DNA of 64,000 bases from Azospirillum sp. 412522 (GCF_019805165.1 NZ_RWIJ01000021.1:1-64000), one strand, 5' to 3'; counted from the first letter of the stretch, positions 50,934-59,618 are shown. The notes: generated by a model from the letters alone, not told the origin. Program-made: numbers and translations.

Positions 50934-51953
50934 ATGAAGACCCGCATGAAGTCCCTTCTCGCCGGCCTGCTGCTGCCAGGATTGCTGTTCGCCGGCGCGG
51001 CGTCCGCCGCGGAATACAAGGACCGCTCGGTCAAGTTCGCCTTCCAGAACGTCAAGGAGCACCCGCAGGGCCAGGGCGCGCAGAAGTTCGCCGACATCGT
51101 CGAGGCGAAGAGCGGCGGCAAGATCAAGGTGAAGCTGTTCCCCGGCGGCACGCTGGGCGGCGACGTGCAGACGGTGTCGGCGATGCAGGGCGGCATCGTC
51201 GAGATGTCGGTGATGAATGCCGGCATCCTGGTTTCCCAGGCCAAGGAGTTCGCGCTGGTCGACCTGCCCTTCCTGTTCAACAGCGCGTCGGAGGCCGACG
51301 CCCTGCTGGACGGTCCGGTGGGCGAGCAGCTGATGGCGAAGCTGCCGGAGAAGGGGCTGGTCGGGCTCGGCTTCTGGGACCTCGGGTTCCGCAACCTGAC
51401 CAACAACCGCCGGCCGGTGAAGACCGCCGCCGACATCGCCGGGCTGAAGATCCGCGTCATCCAGACGCCGATCTACATCGACATCTTCAAGGCGCTGGGC
51501 GCCAATCCGGTGCCGCTGGCCTTCCCCGAACTCTACAGCGCGCTGGAGACCGGCACCGTCGACGGGCAGGAGAATCCGGCCAAGACCATCGAGCTGACCA
51601 AGTTCAACGAAGTCCAGAAATACATGACGGTCACGCGGCACATCTACAACCCGCAGTCGCTGATCATCTCCAAGAAGTTCTGGGACACGCTGAACGCCGA
51701 CGAGAAGTCGCTGTTCCAGAGCGCCGCGGCGGAGGCCACCGTCTTCCAGCGCAAGCTGTCGCGCGAGCAGGAAGCCGATGCGCTGGCGTCGTTGAAGGCC
51801 AAGGGCATGACCATCGACGAGCTGCCGGCCGACGAACTCGCCAAGATCCGCGAGAAGGTCAAGCCGGTGGTCGACAAGTACAAGGCCGAGATCGGCGATG
51901 CGCTGGTCACCCAGGCCTACGCGACCATCGAAAAGAAGCGCGCGTCGAACTGA
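50934..51953 (+). CDS. TRAP transporter periplasmic binding protein (DctP type)
   Basis: 339 residues from the ATG at 50934 (CGGAGGAAAC site). Signal peptide SLLAGLLLPGLLFAGAASAA, then a DctP domain. The carboxylate-binding Arg is expected in IAGLKIRVIQTPIY, and FPELYSALETGTVDGQENP is the standard family block. The ligand is a carboxylic acid; quinate or shikimate is inferred from the neighbours. It follows the large permease by 53 bases. Confidence 0.95.
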   Translation: MKTRMKSLLAGLLLPGLLFAGAASAAEYKDRSVKFAFQNVKEHPQGQGAQKFADIVEAKSGGKIKVKLFPGGTLGGDVQTVSAMQGGIVEMSVMNAGILVSQAKEFALVDLPFLFNSASEADALLDGPVGEQLMAKLPEKGLVGLGFWDLGFRNLTNNRRPVKTAADIAGLKIRVIQTPIYIDIFKALGANPVPLAFPELYSALETGTVDGQENPAKTIELTKFNEVQKYMTVTRHIYNPQSLIISKKFWDTLNADEKSLFQSAAAEATVFQRKLSREQEADALASLKAKGMTIDELPADELAKIREKVKPVVDKYKAEIGDALVTQAYATIEKKRASN

Positions 51954-51975
51954 CCGGGAAGCCCGGAGGGAGCCT

Positions 51976-52005
51976 GTGGTGGAGTGCGGTCGAGCGCTCC
52001 ACCAC
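51976..52005. terminator. Stem-loop after the TRAP genes
   Basis: GTGGTGGAGTGC (51976-51987) pairs with GCGCTCCACCAC (51994-52005) with one G-T pair and a 6-base loop, 23 bases after the binding-protein stop. There is no T-run. It may stabilise or end the TRAP message before the tetR gene. Confidence 0.45.
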
Positions 52006-52021
52006 TCCGGCATTGAGCTTT

Positions 52022-52039
52022 GCGTAGCGTTCGTTCATT
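52022..52039. promoter_or_regulatory. Operator-like site 3, upstream of tetR
   Basis: Read on the minus strand this is AATGAACGAACGCTACGC, which shares AATGWACGAAC and TACG with the site before quiC at 45520 (spacing one base shorter). It lies about 48-65 bases before the TetR start, in the expected place for autorepression. Confidence 0.5.
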
Positions 52040-52086
52040 ACCTCCGTCGAAGGCGCTCCCCGCGCCGCGAGACCATGGGACAGGGC

Positions 52087-52788
52087 ATGACGGCGGACGA
52101 CGCGACCGGAACAACCCGCAAGGCCAATCCAGGGGCCACTCCAGGGGCCAAGCCAAGCCGCAAGAACGATCCGGAAGGCACCCGCCAGGACATCCTCGAG
52201 GTGGCGACGGAGGAGTTCTCCTCGCTGGGCTTCAGCGGCGGCCGGGTCGACGCCATCGCCGCGCGCACCCGCACCACCAAGCGCATGATCTACTATTACT
52301 TCGGCGGCAAGGAGGAGCTGTATCTCGCCGTGCTGGAGAAGGTCTATGGCGACATCCGCGCCATCGAGAACCGCTTGAACCTCCAGGATCTGGAGCCGGA
52401 GGCGGCGATCCGCGCCCTGATCGACTTCACCTTCGACTACCAGGAGCAGCACGAGGATTTCATCCGGCTGGTCAGCATCGAGAACATCCACCGTGCCGAA
52501 CACATGAAGAAATCAAAGGCGATCGCCAACCTGAACATCACGGTCATCGATACGCTGGCCCGCATCCTCGAGCGCGGCCGGGCGTCGGGGGTGTTCAAGG
52601 CCGACATCCAGCCCATCGACCTTCACATGATGATCAGCGCCTTCTGCTTCTTCCGGGTGTCGAACCGCCATACCTTCAACCTCATCTTCCACCAGAATCT
52701 CGCCGCCACCGACACGCGCACCCGCCACAAGCGGATGATCGCCGACGCCATCGTCAGCCTGCTCAAGACCGAGGCGGCGGGCACCTGA
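52087..52788 (+). CDS. TetR/AcrR-family regulator of the quinate/shikimate unit
   Basis: 233 residues from the ATG at 52087 (GGGA 6 bases upstream); an ATG four codons earlier is also possible. After a charged N-terminal tail (about 30 residues) the HTH reads ILEVATEEFSSLGFSGGRVD then AIAARTRTTKRMIYYYFGGK. The C-terminal domain has FIRLVSIENIHRAEHMKKS, typical of the group that controls aromatic or ring-acid genes (PF17938-like). It closes the cluster, on the same strand. Three related operator-like sites at 45520, 47498 and 52022 suggest it controls quiC, aroQ and itself. Confidence 0.92.
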   Translation: MTADDATGTTRKANPGATPGAKPSRKNDPEGTRQDILEVATEEFSSLGFSGGRVDAIAARTRTTKRMIYYYFGGKEELYLAVLEKVYGDIRAIENRLNLQDLEPEAAIRALIDFTFDYQEQHEDFIRLVSIENIHRAEHMKKSKAIANLNITVIDTLARILERGRASGVFKADIQPIDLHMMISAFCFFRVSNRHTFNLIFHQNLAATDTRTRHKRMIADAIVSLLKTEAAGT

Positions 52789-53119
52789 GGCCGATGTCGG
52801 GAAAACCCAAGGCATCCCCCCTGCGCGCCTCTTCCGCTTCGGCTTTCTCGATGAAGGCGCGATGAAGGCATCGCATCGCTGATCGGAGAATCGATCCAAC
52901 GTCTTTCCACGGCAAGGCCAGCCACGCCCGTCTTTGCCGGTCCGCCAGTTCCGCCAAACGTGCCGGCTCGAGAACCTCCACCTCGTCGCCCCAGATGCGG
53001 AGATGCCAGGCCATCTCCAGATCGCCGCCGGCATGGAACCGCACGAGTTGGGGCGCATGTGCCAAAGCACGCCCGCCCCTTCGAGCGGCGCCTGGATCAG
53101 GGCTTGCCCGCGCTTCCGG
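52789..53119. other. Gap between tetR and etfA, with regulator debris
   Basis: 331 bases between convergent genes. No intact gene is seen. The right half contains the WYL-domain fragment described separately. Near 52840-52870 GATGAAGGCGCGATGAAGGC is a short direct repeat. Confidence 0.5.
52915..53065 (-). pseudogene. Remnant of a WYL-domain transcription regulator
   Basis: The minus strand reads QLVRFHAGGDLEMAWHLRIW then GDEVEVLEPARLAELADR, which matches the end of WYL-domain regulators (usual pattern W-H-x-x-x-W-G-x-x-V-E-V-L-E-P-x-x-L). The HTH and the WYL core are absent, and no good start exists. It is the 3' stump of a lost gene. Confidence 0.6.
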
Positions 53120-54046
53120 CTACAGGGCGGCGTTCAGGGCCGGCACCGCCGTGAACAGGTCGGCGACGAGGCCGTAATCGGCGACCTGGAAGATCGGCGC
53201 CTCCTCGTCCTTGTTGATGGCGACGATGATCTTGCTGTCCTTCATGCCGGCCAGATGCTGGATGGCGCCCGAGATGCCGACGGCGATATAGAGATCCGGC
53301 GCCACGATCTTGCCGGTCTGCCCGACCTGATAGTCGTTCGGCACGAAACCCGCGTCCACGGCGGCGCGCGACGCACCGACCGCGGCGCCCAGCTTGTCGG
53401 CGACCGCCTCCAGAAGATGGAAGTTCTCCCCCGACTGCATGCCGCGTCCGCCCGAGATCACCACCCGAGCCGAGGTCAGCTCCGGCCTTTCGGACTTCGA
53501 CAGTTCCGCCGACACGAAGCTGGACACCCCTGGATCGGCCGCGGCCGCCAGTACCTCGACCGGCGCCGAACCGGTCGCCGCCACCGGATCGAACGCGGTG
53601 CTGCGCACCGTGACGACCTTCACCGCATCCGCCGATCGCACCGTGGCGATGGCGTTGCCGGCGTAGATCGGCCGTTCGAACGTGTCCGGCGACACCACCG
53701 CGGTGATTTCCGAAACCTGCGCCACGTCCAGAAGCGCCGCCACGCGCGGCAGCACGTTCTTGCCCGTGGAGGTCGCCGCCGCCAGCACGTGGCCATACCC
53801 GGGCGCCATGTTTGCCACCAGCGCCGCCAGCGGCTCGGCCAGCGCATGCGCGTAGATTGCGTCCTCGGCAAGCAGCACCTTGGCGACGCCTTCGGCCTTG
53901 GCTGCGTCCTCGGCCGCGGCGCGGGCGCCTTGCCCGGCGACCAGGACGTGGATCTGGCCACCGATCTTCCGGGCGGCGGCGATGACGGACAGCGTGGCGG
54001 TCTTGAGCGACGCGTTGTCGTGTTCGGCCAGGATCAGGATCGTCAT
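53120..54046 (-). CDS. etfA: Electron transfer flavoprotein, alpha subunit
   Basis: 308 residues, usual length. The C-terminal FAD-binding block is intact: VVISGGRGMQSGENFHLLEA, AAVDAGFVPNDYQVGQTGKI, YIAVGISGAIQHLAGMKDS and VAINKDEEAPIF. It carries electrons from acyl-CoA dehydrogenases to ETF-ubiquinone oxidoreductase. It starts one base after the etfB stop. It is the last gene of the minus-strand catabolic module; an acyl-CoA dehydrogenase and ETF-QO are encoded in the same module. Confidence 0.97.
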   Translation of the reverse strand: MTILILAEHDNASLKTATLSVIAAARKIGGQIHVLVAGQGARAAAEDAAKAEGVAKVLLAEDAIYAHALAEPLAALVANMAPGYGHVLAAATSTGKNVLPRVAALLDVAQVSEITAVVSPDTFERPIYAGNAIATVRSADAVKVVTVRSTAFDPVAATGSAPVEVLAAAADPGVSSFVSAELSKSERPELTSARVVISGGRGMQSGENFHLLEAVADKLGAAVGASRAAVDAGFVPNDYQVGQTGKIVAPDLYIAVGISGAIQHLAGMKDSKIIVAINKDEEAPIFQVADYGLVADLFTAVPALNAAL

Positions 54047-54047
54047 G

Positions 54048-54800
54048 TCAGATCACCCGCGCTTCCGTCTTGAGCTTGTCCACGAGGTCGGCCACGTCGG
54101 CCACCTTGATGCCGCCCTTGCGCCCGGGCGGCTCGGTCACTTTGAGCGTCGTCAGACGCGGTGTCACATCGACGCCCAGCGCATCGGGCGTGAGTGTGTC
54201 GAGCAGCTTCTTCTTCGCCTTCATGATGCTCGGCAGCGAGGCGTAGCGCGGCTCGTTCAGGCGCAGGTCGGCGGTGACGACCGCCGGCAGCGCCAGATCG
54301 ATGGTCTCCAGACCGCCATCGATCTCGCGCGTTACCGTCAGCCTGCCCTCGCCCGGCACCATTTTGGAGGCGAACGTGCCCTGCGGCCAGCCGAGCAGCG
54401 CCGCCAGCATCTGGCCGGTCTGGTTGCAATCGTCGTCGATCGCCTGCTTGCCGAGCAGCACCAGTTGCGGAGCTTCCTTCTCGACCAGCACCTTGAGCAG
54501 TTTGGCGACGGCGAGCGGCTGCAGCTCGGCATCCGTCTGCACCAGGATGGCGCGGTCGGCACCCATCGCCAGCGCGGTACGCAGCGTCTCCTGGGCGCCG
54601 GCCGGGCCGATCGAGACGGCGACCACCTCGGTGGCCTTGCCGGCTTCCTTCAGGCGGACCGCCTCCTCGACGGCGATCTCGTCGAAGGGGTTCATCGACA
54701 TCTTGACGTTGGCCGTCTCGACGCCCGAGCCGTCCGCCTTCACGCGGACCTTCACATTGTAGTCGACCACCCGTTTGACGGGCACCAGCACCCTGCTCAA
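54048..54800 (-). CDS. etfB: Electron transfer flavoprotein, beta subunit
   Basis: 250 residues from a TTG at 54800: GAGGAGG lies 9 bases upstream and the sequence VLVPVKRVVDYNVKVRVKAD begins as in all EtfB proteins, so no ATG is available near the correct position. ETF recognition loop (AVEEAVRLKEAGKATEVVAV), AMP site (LVLLGKQAIDDDCNQTGQML). It pairs with EtfA one base downstream. 115 bases separate it from the CitE-like gene. Confidence 0.95.
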   Translation of the reverse strand: MSRVLVPVKRVVDYNVKVRVKADGSGVETANVKMSMNPFDEIAVEEAVRLKEAGKATEVVAVSIGPAGAQETLRTALAMGADRAILVQTDAELQPLAVAKLLKVLVEKEAPQLVLLGKQAIDDDCNQTGQMLAALLGWPQGTFASKMVPGEGRLTVTREIDGGLETIDLALPAVVTADLRLNEPRYASLPSIMKAKKKLLDTLTPDALGVDVTPRLTTLKVTEPPGRKGGIKVADVADLVDKLKTEARVI

Positions 54801-54915
54801 CTCGCCAACCCTCCTCGATTTCGTCTGGATATGGCCGTGGCGTCGCGCATCTCCCTGCGCGGCGACCGCCACGGCCCGTTGTCTCGTCCCCGGCTCCGGC
54901 TGGAGCTCCCGGCCT

Positions 54916-55746
54916 CTACTCCACGGCCGGCTCTCCGGCAGCGGCGAGGACGAGCCGCGCCTTGCGTGCCACCGCTTCGTCGACCATGCGGCCGGAGACG
55001 ACGCCGACGCCCTTGAGGCTTTCCAGCAGGATGTGGCGGGCCTCCGCCACGGCCTCCGCACTCGGCGTCAGCGCTTCGTTGATGACAGCCACCTGCCTTG
55101 GATGGATGGCCGCCTTGCCCACAAAGCCGAGACGGATGGATGCATGCGTTTCGGCGCGCAGTCCGGGATCGTCGCCCAGCATGAAGTATGGTGAGTCGAT
55201 GGCGGCGAGCCCGCCGAGCGCCGCCGCCTGGACCACCCGGCTGCGCGCCAGCAGCAACGGCTCCCATGCGCAGTCCGCACCGAGATCGGCGGCGAAGTCG
55301 GCGGCTCCGAAGAACAGCGCATCGAGGCGCGGCGTGGCCCGCGCCATGGCCTCGGCCTTCTCCACGCCTCCAGCGCTCTCGATCAGGGCGATCAGGCGGG
55401 CGGCCTTTCCCGCCTGGGTCAGCAGCCCGTCCAGCAAGCGCAGGATGTCGGGCGAGTCGGCCTTGGGGACGATGATCGCGTCGGGCTGCGCGCCGGAGTG
55501 CAGGAGAGCCAGCACGTCTTCAAGCCCGAACGCCGTGCCTGGAGCGTTGATTCGCAACGCGCGCCCTGTATGGCCATCCGGCGTCTGGGACAGCCAGTCC
55601 ATCGCCGCGGTCCGTGCCGCGGCCTTGTCGCCGGCCGCGACGGCATCCTCCAGGTCGATGATGACGACGTCGGCGCCGGCCTCGGCCGCTCGATTGAAGC
55701 GCTCCGGTTTGGTGCCGGGGGTGAACAGCCAGCTGCGGCGGCGCAT
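54916..55746 (-). CDS. HpcH/HpaI (CitE-like) acyl-CoA lyase
   Basis: 276 residues from the ATG at 55746, overlapping the upstream stop as TGATG. RRRSWLFTPGTKPERFNRAA and VVIIDLEDAVAAGDK (metal/substrate site) begin the CitE-like TIM barrel; PKADSPD, ALIESAGGVEKAE and FFGAADFAADLG are the ligand blocks; GKAAIHPRQV closes it. Such stand-alone CitE homologues are beta-methylmalyl-CoA, citramalyl-CoA or malyl-CoA lyases. After an acyl-CoA dehydrogenase and a hydratase, cleavage of a 3-hydroxyacyl dicarboxyl-CoA is the likely step. Confidence 0.92.
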   Translation of the reverse strand: MRRRSWLFTPGTKPERFNRAAEAGADVVIIDLEDAVAAGDKAAARTAAMDWLSQTPDGHTGRALRINAPGTAFGLEDVLALLHSGAQPDAIIVPKADSPDILRLLDGLLTQAGKAARLIALIESAGGVEKAEAMARATPRLDALFFGAADFAADLGADCAWEPLLLARSRVVQAAALGGLAAIDSPYFMLGDDPGLRAETHASIRLGFVGKAAIHPRQVAVINEALTPSAEAVAEARHILLESLKGVGVVSGRMVDEAVARKARLVLAAAGEPAVE

Positions 55747-56600
55747 CACGCGGCCTCCACTTCGGCCTGCATGGCGATCCGCCCGGCGGGATCGAGTGCC
55801 CACAGCGATGCCCCGTCCGCGGTCGGCGTTCCGCAGAGCGTAAAGGGCTGAGCATCGAACACCGGCCGTTGCGCCCGGAACTGGAAGGCGGAGATCCGGG
55901 CGCCGGGATTGTGACGCAGGAACAGGTCCATCAGCAGGGTGGCGATGAGCGGACCATGAACCACAAGCCCCGGGTATCCTTCGACCACCTCGGCGTATTG
56001 CCGGTCATAGTGGATCCGATGGCCGTTGAAGGTCAGCGCCGAGAAGCGGAACAGCAGCGTCGGATCGGCGTCGACGGTCCGCTCCCACACGGCCGAGGGT
56101 GCCGGGTCGGCCGGATCGGCCGGATCGGTTGATGGCGCGGCACCGGGAGCCGCGGCCTCGCGGTAGACGATGTTCTGCAACTCGCGCAGCGCATGCCCGT
56201 CCTGAACGAAGACGTCATGCGCAACCGTCACGAACAGCATGGGGCCCGACCGGCCCGTCTTGGGTTCCACGGAAAGGATGGTCGAGCGCCGGCGCAGGGC
56301 CTCGCCTTGACGGATCGGCGCGAGGAACTCCAGGCGTCCGCCGGCGAACATGCGACGTGGCAAAGGCACCGGTGGCAGAAATCCTCCGCGGCGGGGATGG
56401 CCGTCGCGGTCGAGCATCCCCTGCATGGTTTTCGGCAGAAAATACAGCCAATGCCCGAGTGGCGGCACCTCGCCGGATCGCCAGGGCGGAGCCGCATAGT
56501 CCAGCGTGGCGGCCAGTGCCAGAAGCGGCGGCACCGCGGCAACGTCGAGGTTCTCCTCCTCGCGCCCGATCCAGTCCTTCAGGTTTTCCAGGTTCATCAT
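55746..56600 (-). CDS. Hot-dog hydratase, HTD2 / mesaconyl-C4-CoA hydratase type
   Basis: 284 residues from the ATG at 56600 (GAGGG 6 bases upstream). It has a FAS1-like N-terminal hot-dog half (WLYFLPKTMQGMLDRDGHP, RRMFAGGRLEFLAPIRQGE) and a MaoC C-terminal half with the catalytic pattern FNGHRIHYDRQYAEVVEGYP. This double hot-dog layout is that of mesaconyl-C4-CoA and itaconyl-CoA hydratases. It follows the acyl-CoA dehydrogenase by 24 bases and overlaps the lyase gene by one base, so dehydrogenase, hydratase and lyase are made together. Confidence 0.9.
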   Translation of the reverse strand: MMNLENLKDWIGREEENLDVAAVPPLLALAATLDYAAPPWRSGEVPPLGHWLYFLPKTMQGMLDRDGHPRRGGFLPPVPLPRRMFAGGRLEFLAPIRQGEALRRRSTILSVEPKTGRSGPMLFVTVAHDVFVQDGHALRELQNIVYREAAAPGAAPSTDPADPADPAPSAVWERTVDADPTLLFRFSALTFNGHRIHYDRQYAEVVEGYPGLVVHGPLIATLLMDLFLRHNPGARISAFQFRAQRPVFDAQPFTLCGTPTADGASLWALDPAGRIAMQAEVEAA

Positions 56601-56624
56601 ACCCATCCCTCGCGGGCGTTCCTG

Positions 56625-57779
56625 TCAGAACGACTTCGGCATCTGGAGCACGTGCGTGCCGACGTGGGACAGAATCAGGTTGGTGGAGATCGGCGCGATC
56701 TGGTAGAGGCGCGTTTCACGGAACTTGCGCTCGACGTCGTACTCCTCCGCGAAGCCAAATCCGCCATGGGTCTGCAGGCACGTATCGGCGGCATGCCAGG
56801 AGGCCTCCGACGCCAGCATCTTCGCCATGTTGGCTTCGGTACCGCACGGGATGCCGGCGTCGAACATGGACGAGGCCCTGTCGACCATCAACGCCGCGGC
56901 CTGCGTCTCCACGTAATTGCGTGCGATGGGAAACTGAACGCCCTGGTTGGCGCCGATGGGACGGCCGAACACCTCCCTCTCCCGGGCATAGGTCGAGGCG
57001 CGGTCGATGAAGAAGCGGGCATCGCCGATGCATTCCGACGCGATCAGGATGCGTTCCGCGTTCATGCCGTCGAGGATGTAGCGGAAGCCCTTGCCCTCCT
57101 GGCCGATCAGGTTCTCCGCAGGGACCTCCAGATTGTCGAAGAACAGTTCGGTCGTGGCGTGATTGATCATGGTGCGGATCGGCCGGATGGTCAGCCCGTT
57201 GCCGACCGCCTGACGCATATCGACCAACAGAACACTCATGCCCTCCGCGGGCTTGGCCGCCTGATCGCGAGGCGTGGTGCGCGCCAGCAGCAGCATCAGG
57301 TCGGAATGCTCGGCGCGCGAGATCCAGACCTTCTGGCCGTTGACGATGTATTTGTCGCCCTCGCGCCGGGCGAAGGTGCGGATGCGGGTTGTGTCGGTGC
57401 CGCTCGTCGGTTCGGTCACTCCGAACGCCTGGAGGCGGAGCGACCCATCGGCAATTCCGGGCAGGTAGGTCTGCTTCTGGGTCGGCGTGCCATGCCGCAG
57501 GACGGTTCCCATGGTATACATCTGGGCGTGGCAGGCGCCGCCGTTGCAGCCGCTGCGGTGGATTTCCTCGAGGATCGCGGTCGCCGCACCGAGGCCAAGG
57601 CCGGAGCCGCCGTATTCCTCCGGGATCAGCACCGAGAGAAAACCCGCACGCGTCAATGCCTGAACGAATTCGGTCGGATAGGTGCGGCTCGCATCAAGCT
57701 TGCGCCAGTATTCGCCAGGGAAATCCGCGCACAAACGGCGGACAGACTCTCTGATCTCGGGAAACGAATCCGCGTCCAT
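56625..57779 (-). CDS. Acyl-CoA dehydrogenase
   Basis: 384 residues, full length. The FAD and substrate blocks are AFGVTEPTSGTDTTRIRTFA, GQKVWISRAEHSDLM and LQTHGGFGFAEEYDVERKFR. Where many family members have a catalytic Glu in YEGT near residue 360, this one reads RLYQIAPIS. The Glu of MNAERILIA, in the place used by isovaleryl-CoA dehydrogenase, may be the base instead. It oxidises an acyl-CoA and passes electrons to EtfBA and ETF-QO, all in the same module. A candidate inverted repeat (57832-57859) lies upstream. Confidence 0.93.
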   Translation of the reverse strand: MDADSFPEIRESVRRLCADFPGEYWRKLDASRTYPTEFVQALTRAGFLSVLIPEEYGGSGLGLGAATAILEEIHRSGCNGGACHAQMYTMGTVLRHGTPTQKQTYLPGIADGSLRLQAFGVTEPTSGTDTTRIRTFARREGDKYIVNGQKVWISRAEHSDLMLLLARTTPRDQAAKPAEGMSVLLVDMRQAVGNGLTIRPIRTMINHATTELFFDNLEVPAENLIGQEGKGFRYILDGMNAERILIASECIGDARFFIDRASTYAREREVFGRPIGANQGVQFPIARNYVETQAAALMVDRASSMFDAGIPCGTEANMAKMLASEASWHAADTCLQTHGGFGFAEEYDVERKFRETRLYQIAPISTNLILSHVGTHVLQMPKSF

Positions 57780-57831
57780 TTCAGTTCCATTAGTGTTACG
57801 GGTTGATGCGCAGGGAATTAAACGGCGCCGA

Positions 57832-57859
57832 GATGATATTCGTCAAACGAGATGTCATC
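57832..57859. promoter_or_regulatory. Imperfect inverted repeat upstream of the acyl-CoA dehydrogenase
   Basis: GATGA (57832-57836) and TCATC (57855-57859), with CGT and ACG at 57841-57843 and 57847-57849, form a nested inverted repeat about 53-80 bases before the start. It may be an operator; there is no regulator gene in this module. Confidence 0.3.
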
Positions 57860-57980
57860 TATGCAGGGTATAGGGCTTCACTATGGCACCGTGGCGGATA
57901 CGCGATGCAGCCGGTCGTCCCTGTCGGCGGGGAGAACCGTCGTTTCAAGCCATGCCCCCATGGCGCTCCGCGGCTTGGTC

Positions 57981-59618
57981 CTACATCCCCGGGTAATTCG
58001 GCCCGCCGCCGCCTTCCGGCACGACCCAGTCGATGTTCTGGGTGGGGTCCTTGATGTCGCAGGTCTTGCAGTGGATGCAGTTCTGCGCGTTGATCCGCAG
58101 GCGCGGGTCGTTGCCGTCCTCGCTGCGGACGATCTCGTACACCCCGGCCGGGCAGTAGCGCTGCTCCGGCGCGTCGTAGAGGGCCAGATTGACGCGGATC
58201 GGCGTCTCCGCATCCTTCAGCGTCAGGTGCGGCGGCTGGTCTTCCTCGTGGTTGGTGTTCGACAGGTAGACCGAGGACAGCCGGTCGAAGCTCACCTTGC
58301 CATCCGGCTTCGGATAGGTGATCGGCTGCGTGTCGCCGGCCTTTTTCAGCGTCGCGTGGTCCGGGTGCTTGTGGTGCAGCGTCCACGGCGACCTGCCGCC
58401 GATGGCCGTCTCGTAGGCCGCGTTGGCGAGGCCGGCCCACAGGCCCTTCCGGAAGCCGGGCCGGATGTTGCGCACCCGGTACAGCTCGTCCCACAGCCAG
58501 GATTGCCTGAGCCGCGCCTGATAGCCCGTCACCTCGCGCCCGTCGCTGCCACCGGTCAGATGCTCGAACACCGCCTCGGCCGCGACCATGCCCGACTTCA
58601 TGGCGGTGTGGTTGCCCTTGATCTTCGGCACGTTCAGGAAGCCGGCGCCGTCGCCGACGATCAGGCCGCCGGGAAAGGTCAGCTTCGGGATCGACTGGAA
58701 GCCGCCCTCGCTCAGCGCACGGGCGCCGTAGGCCAGGCGCCGGCCGCCTTCGAAGGTCGGACGGATCGCCGGATGCGTCTTGTACCGCTGGAACTCCTCG
58801 AACGGACTCAGATGCGGGTTGGCATAATCCAGCCCCACCACGAGGCCGACCGACACCAGATTGTCCGACAGGTGGTAGAGGAATGAGCCGCCGTAGGTGT
58901 CGGGATTCAATGGCCAGCCGATGCTGTGCTCGATCAGGCCCGGATTCGACCTGGCAGGGTCGATCTCCCACAGCTCCTTGATGCCGAGGCCGTAGGTCTG
59001 AGGATCGACGCCGTCGCGCAGGTTGAAGCGCGCCATCAGCATCTTGGTCAGGCTGCCGCGGCAGCCTTCGGCGAAGACCGTCTGTTTGGCATGCAGCTCG
59101 ACGCCGGGGGTGTGGTTGCCGGTGGGCTTGCCGTCCTTGCCGATGCCCATGTCGCCGGTGGCGACCCCCTTCACCGCACCCCATGGATCATGGAGCACTT
59201 CCGCGCCGGCGAAGCCGGCGTAGATCTCGACGCCCAGCTGCTCCGCCTGCCGGCCGAGCCAGCGGCCGAGGTTGCCCAGCGAGATGATGAAGTTGCCGGC
59301 GTTGTGCATCTGCGGAGGGGTCGGCAGGCGGAACGCCTTGGCCTCGGTCAGGAAGAGGAAGCGGTCTTCCTTGGCCGGGGTATCGAGCGGGGCGCCCTTG
59401 TCGCGCCAGTCCGGGATCAGTTCGTCGAGCGCATGCGGCTCGAACACCGCGCCGGAGAGCAGGTGCGCTCCCACCTCCGAACCCTTTTCGATGACGCAGA
59501 CCGACAGCTCCTTTCCGCTCTCCTGCGCCAGTTGCTTCAGACGGATGGCCGCGGACAGGCCGGACGGGCCCGCACCCACGACGAGCACGTCGAATTCCAA
59601 GCTTTCGCGTCCACTCAT
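57981..59618 (-). CDS. Electron transfer flavoprotein-ubiquinone oxidoreductase
   Basis: 545 residues. FAD motif VLVVGAGPSGLSAAIRLKQL, then a ubiquinone-binding hydrophobic region, and at the C-terminus the 4Fe-4S ligands: Cys in QRYCPAGVYE and in NCIHCKTCDIKDPTQN. The ATG at 59618 (GGAA upstream) is preferred among three close in-frame ATGs. It takes electrons from reduced ETF to membrane quinone. Its place beside an acyl-CoA dehydrogenase and EtfBA gives the module a private electron path. 194 bases without a gene separate it from the old yellow enzyme gene. Confidence 0.96.
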   Translation of the reverse strand: MSGRESLEFDVLVVGAGPSGLSAAIRLKQLAQESGKELSVCVIEKGSEVGAHLLSGAVFEPHALDELIPDWRDKGAPLDTPAKEDRFLFLTEAKAFRLPTPPQMHNAGNFIISLGNLGRWLGRQAEQLGVEIYAGFAGAEVLHDPWGAVKGVATGDMGIGKDGKPTGNHTPGVELHAKQTVFAEGCRGSLTKMLMARFNLRDGVDPQTYGLGIKELWEIDPARSNPGLIEHSIGWPLNPDTYGGSFLYHLSDNLVSVGLVVGLDYANPHLSPFEEFQRYKTHPAIRPTFEGGRRLAYGARALSEGGFQSIPKLTFPGGLIVGDGAGFLNVPKIKGNHTAMKSGMVAAEAVFEHLTGGSDGREVTGYQARLRQSWLWDELYRVRNIRPGFRKGLWAGLANAAYETAIGGRSPWTLHHKHPDHATLKKAGDTQPITYPKPDGKVSFDRLSSVYLSNTNHEEDQPPHLTLKDAETPIRVNLALYDAPEQRYCPAGVYEIVRSEDGNDPRLRINAQNCIHCKTCDIKDPTQNIDWVVPEGGGGPNYPGM

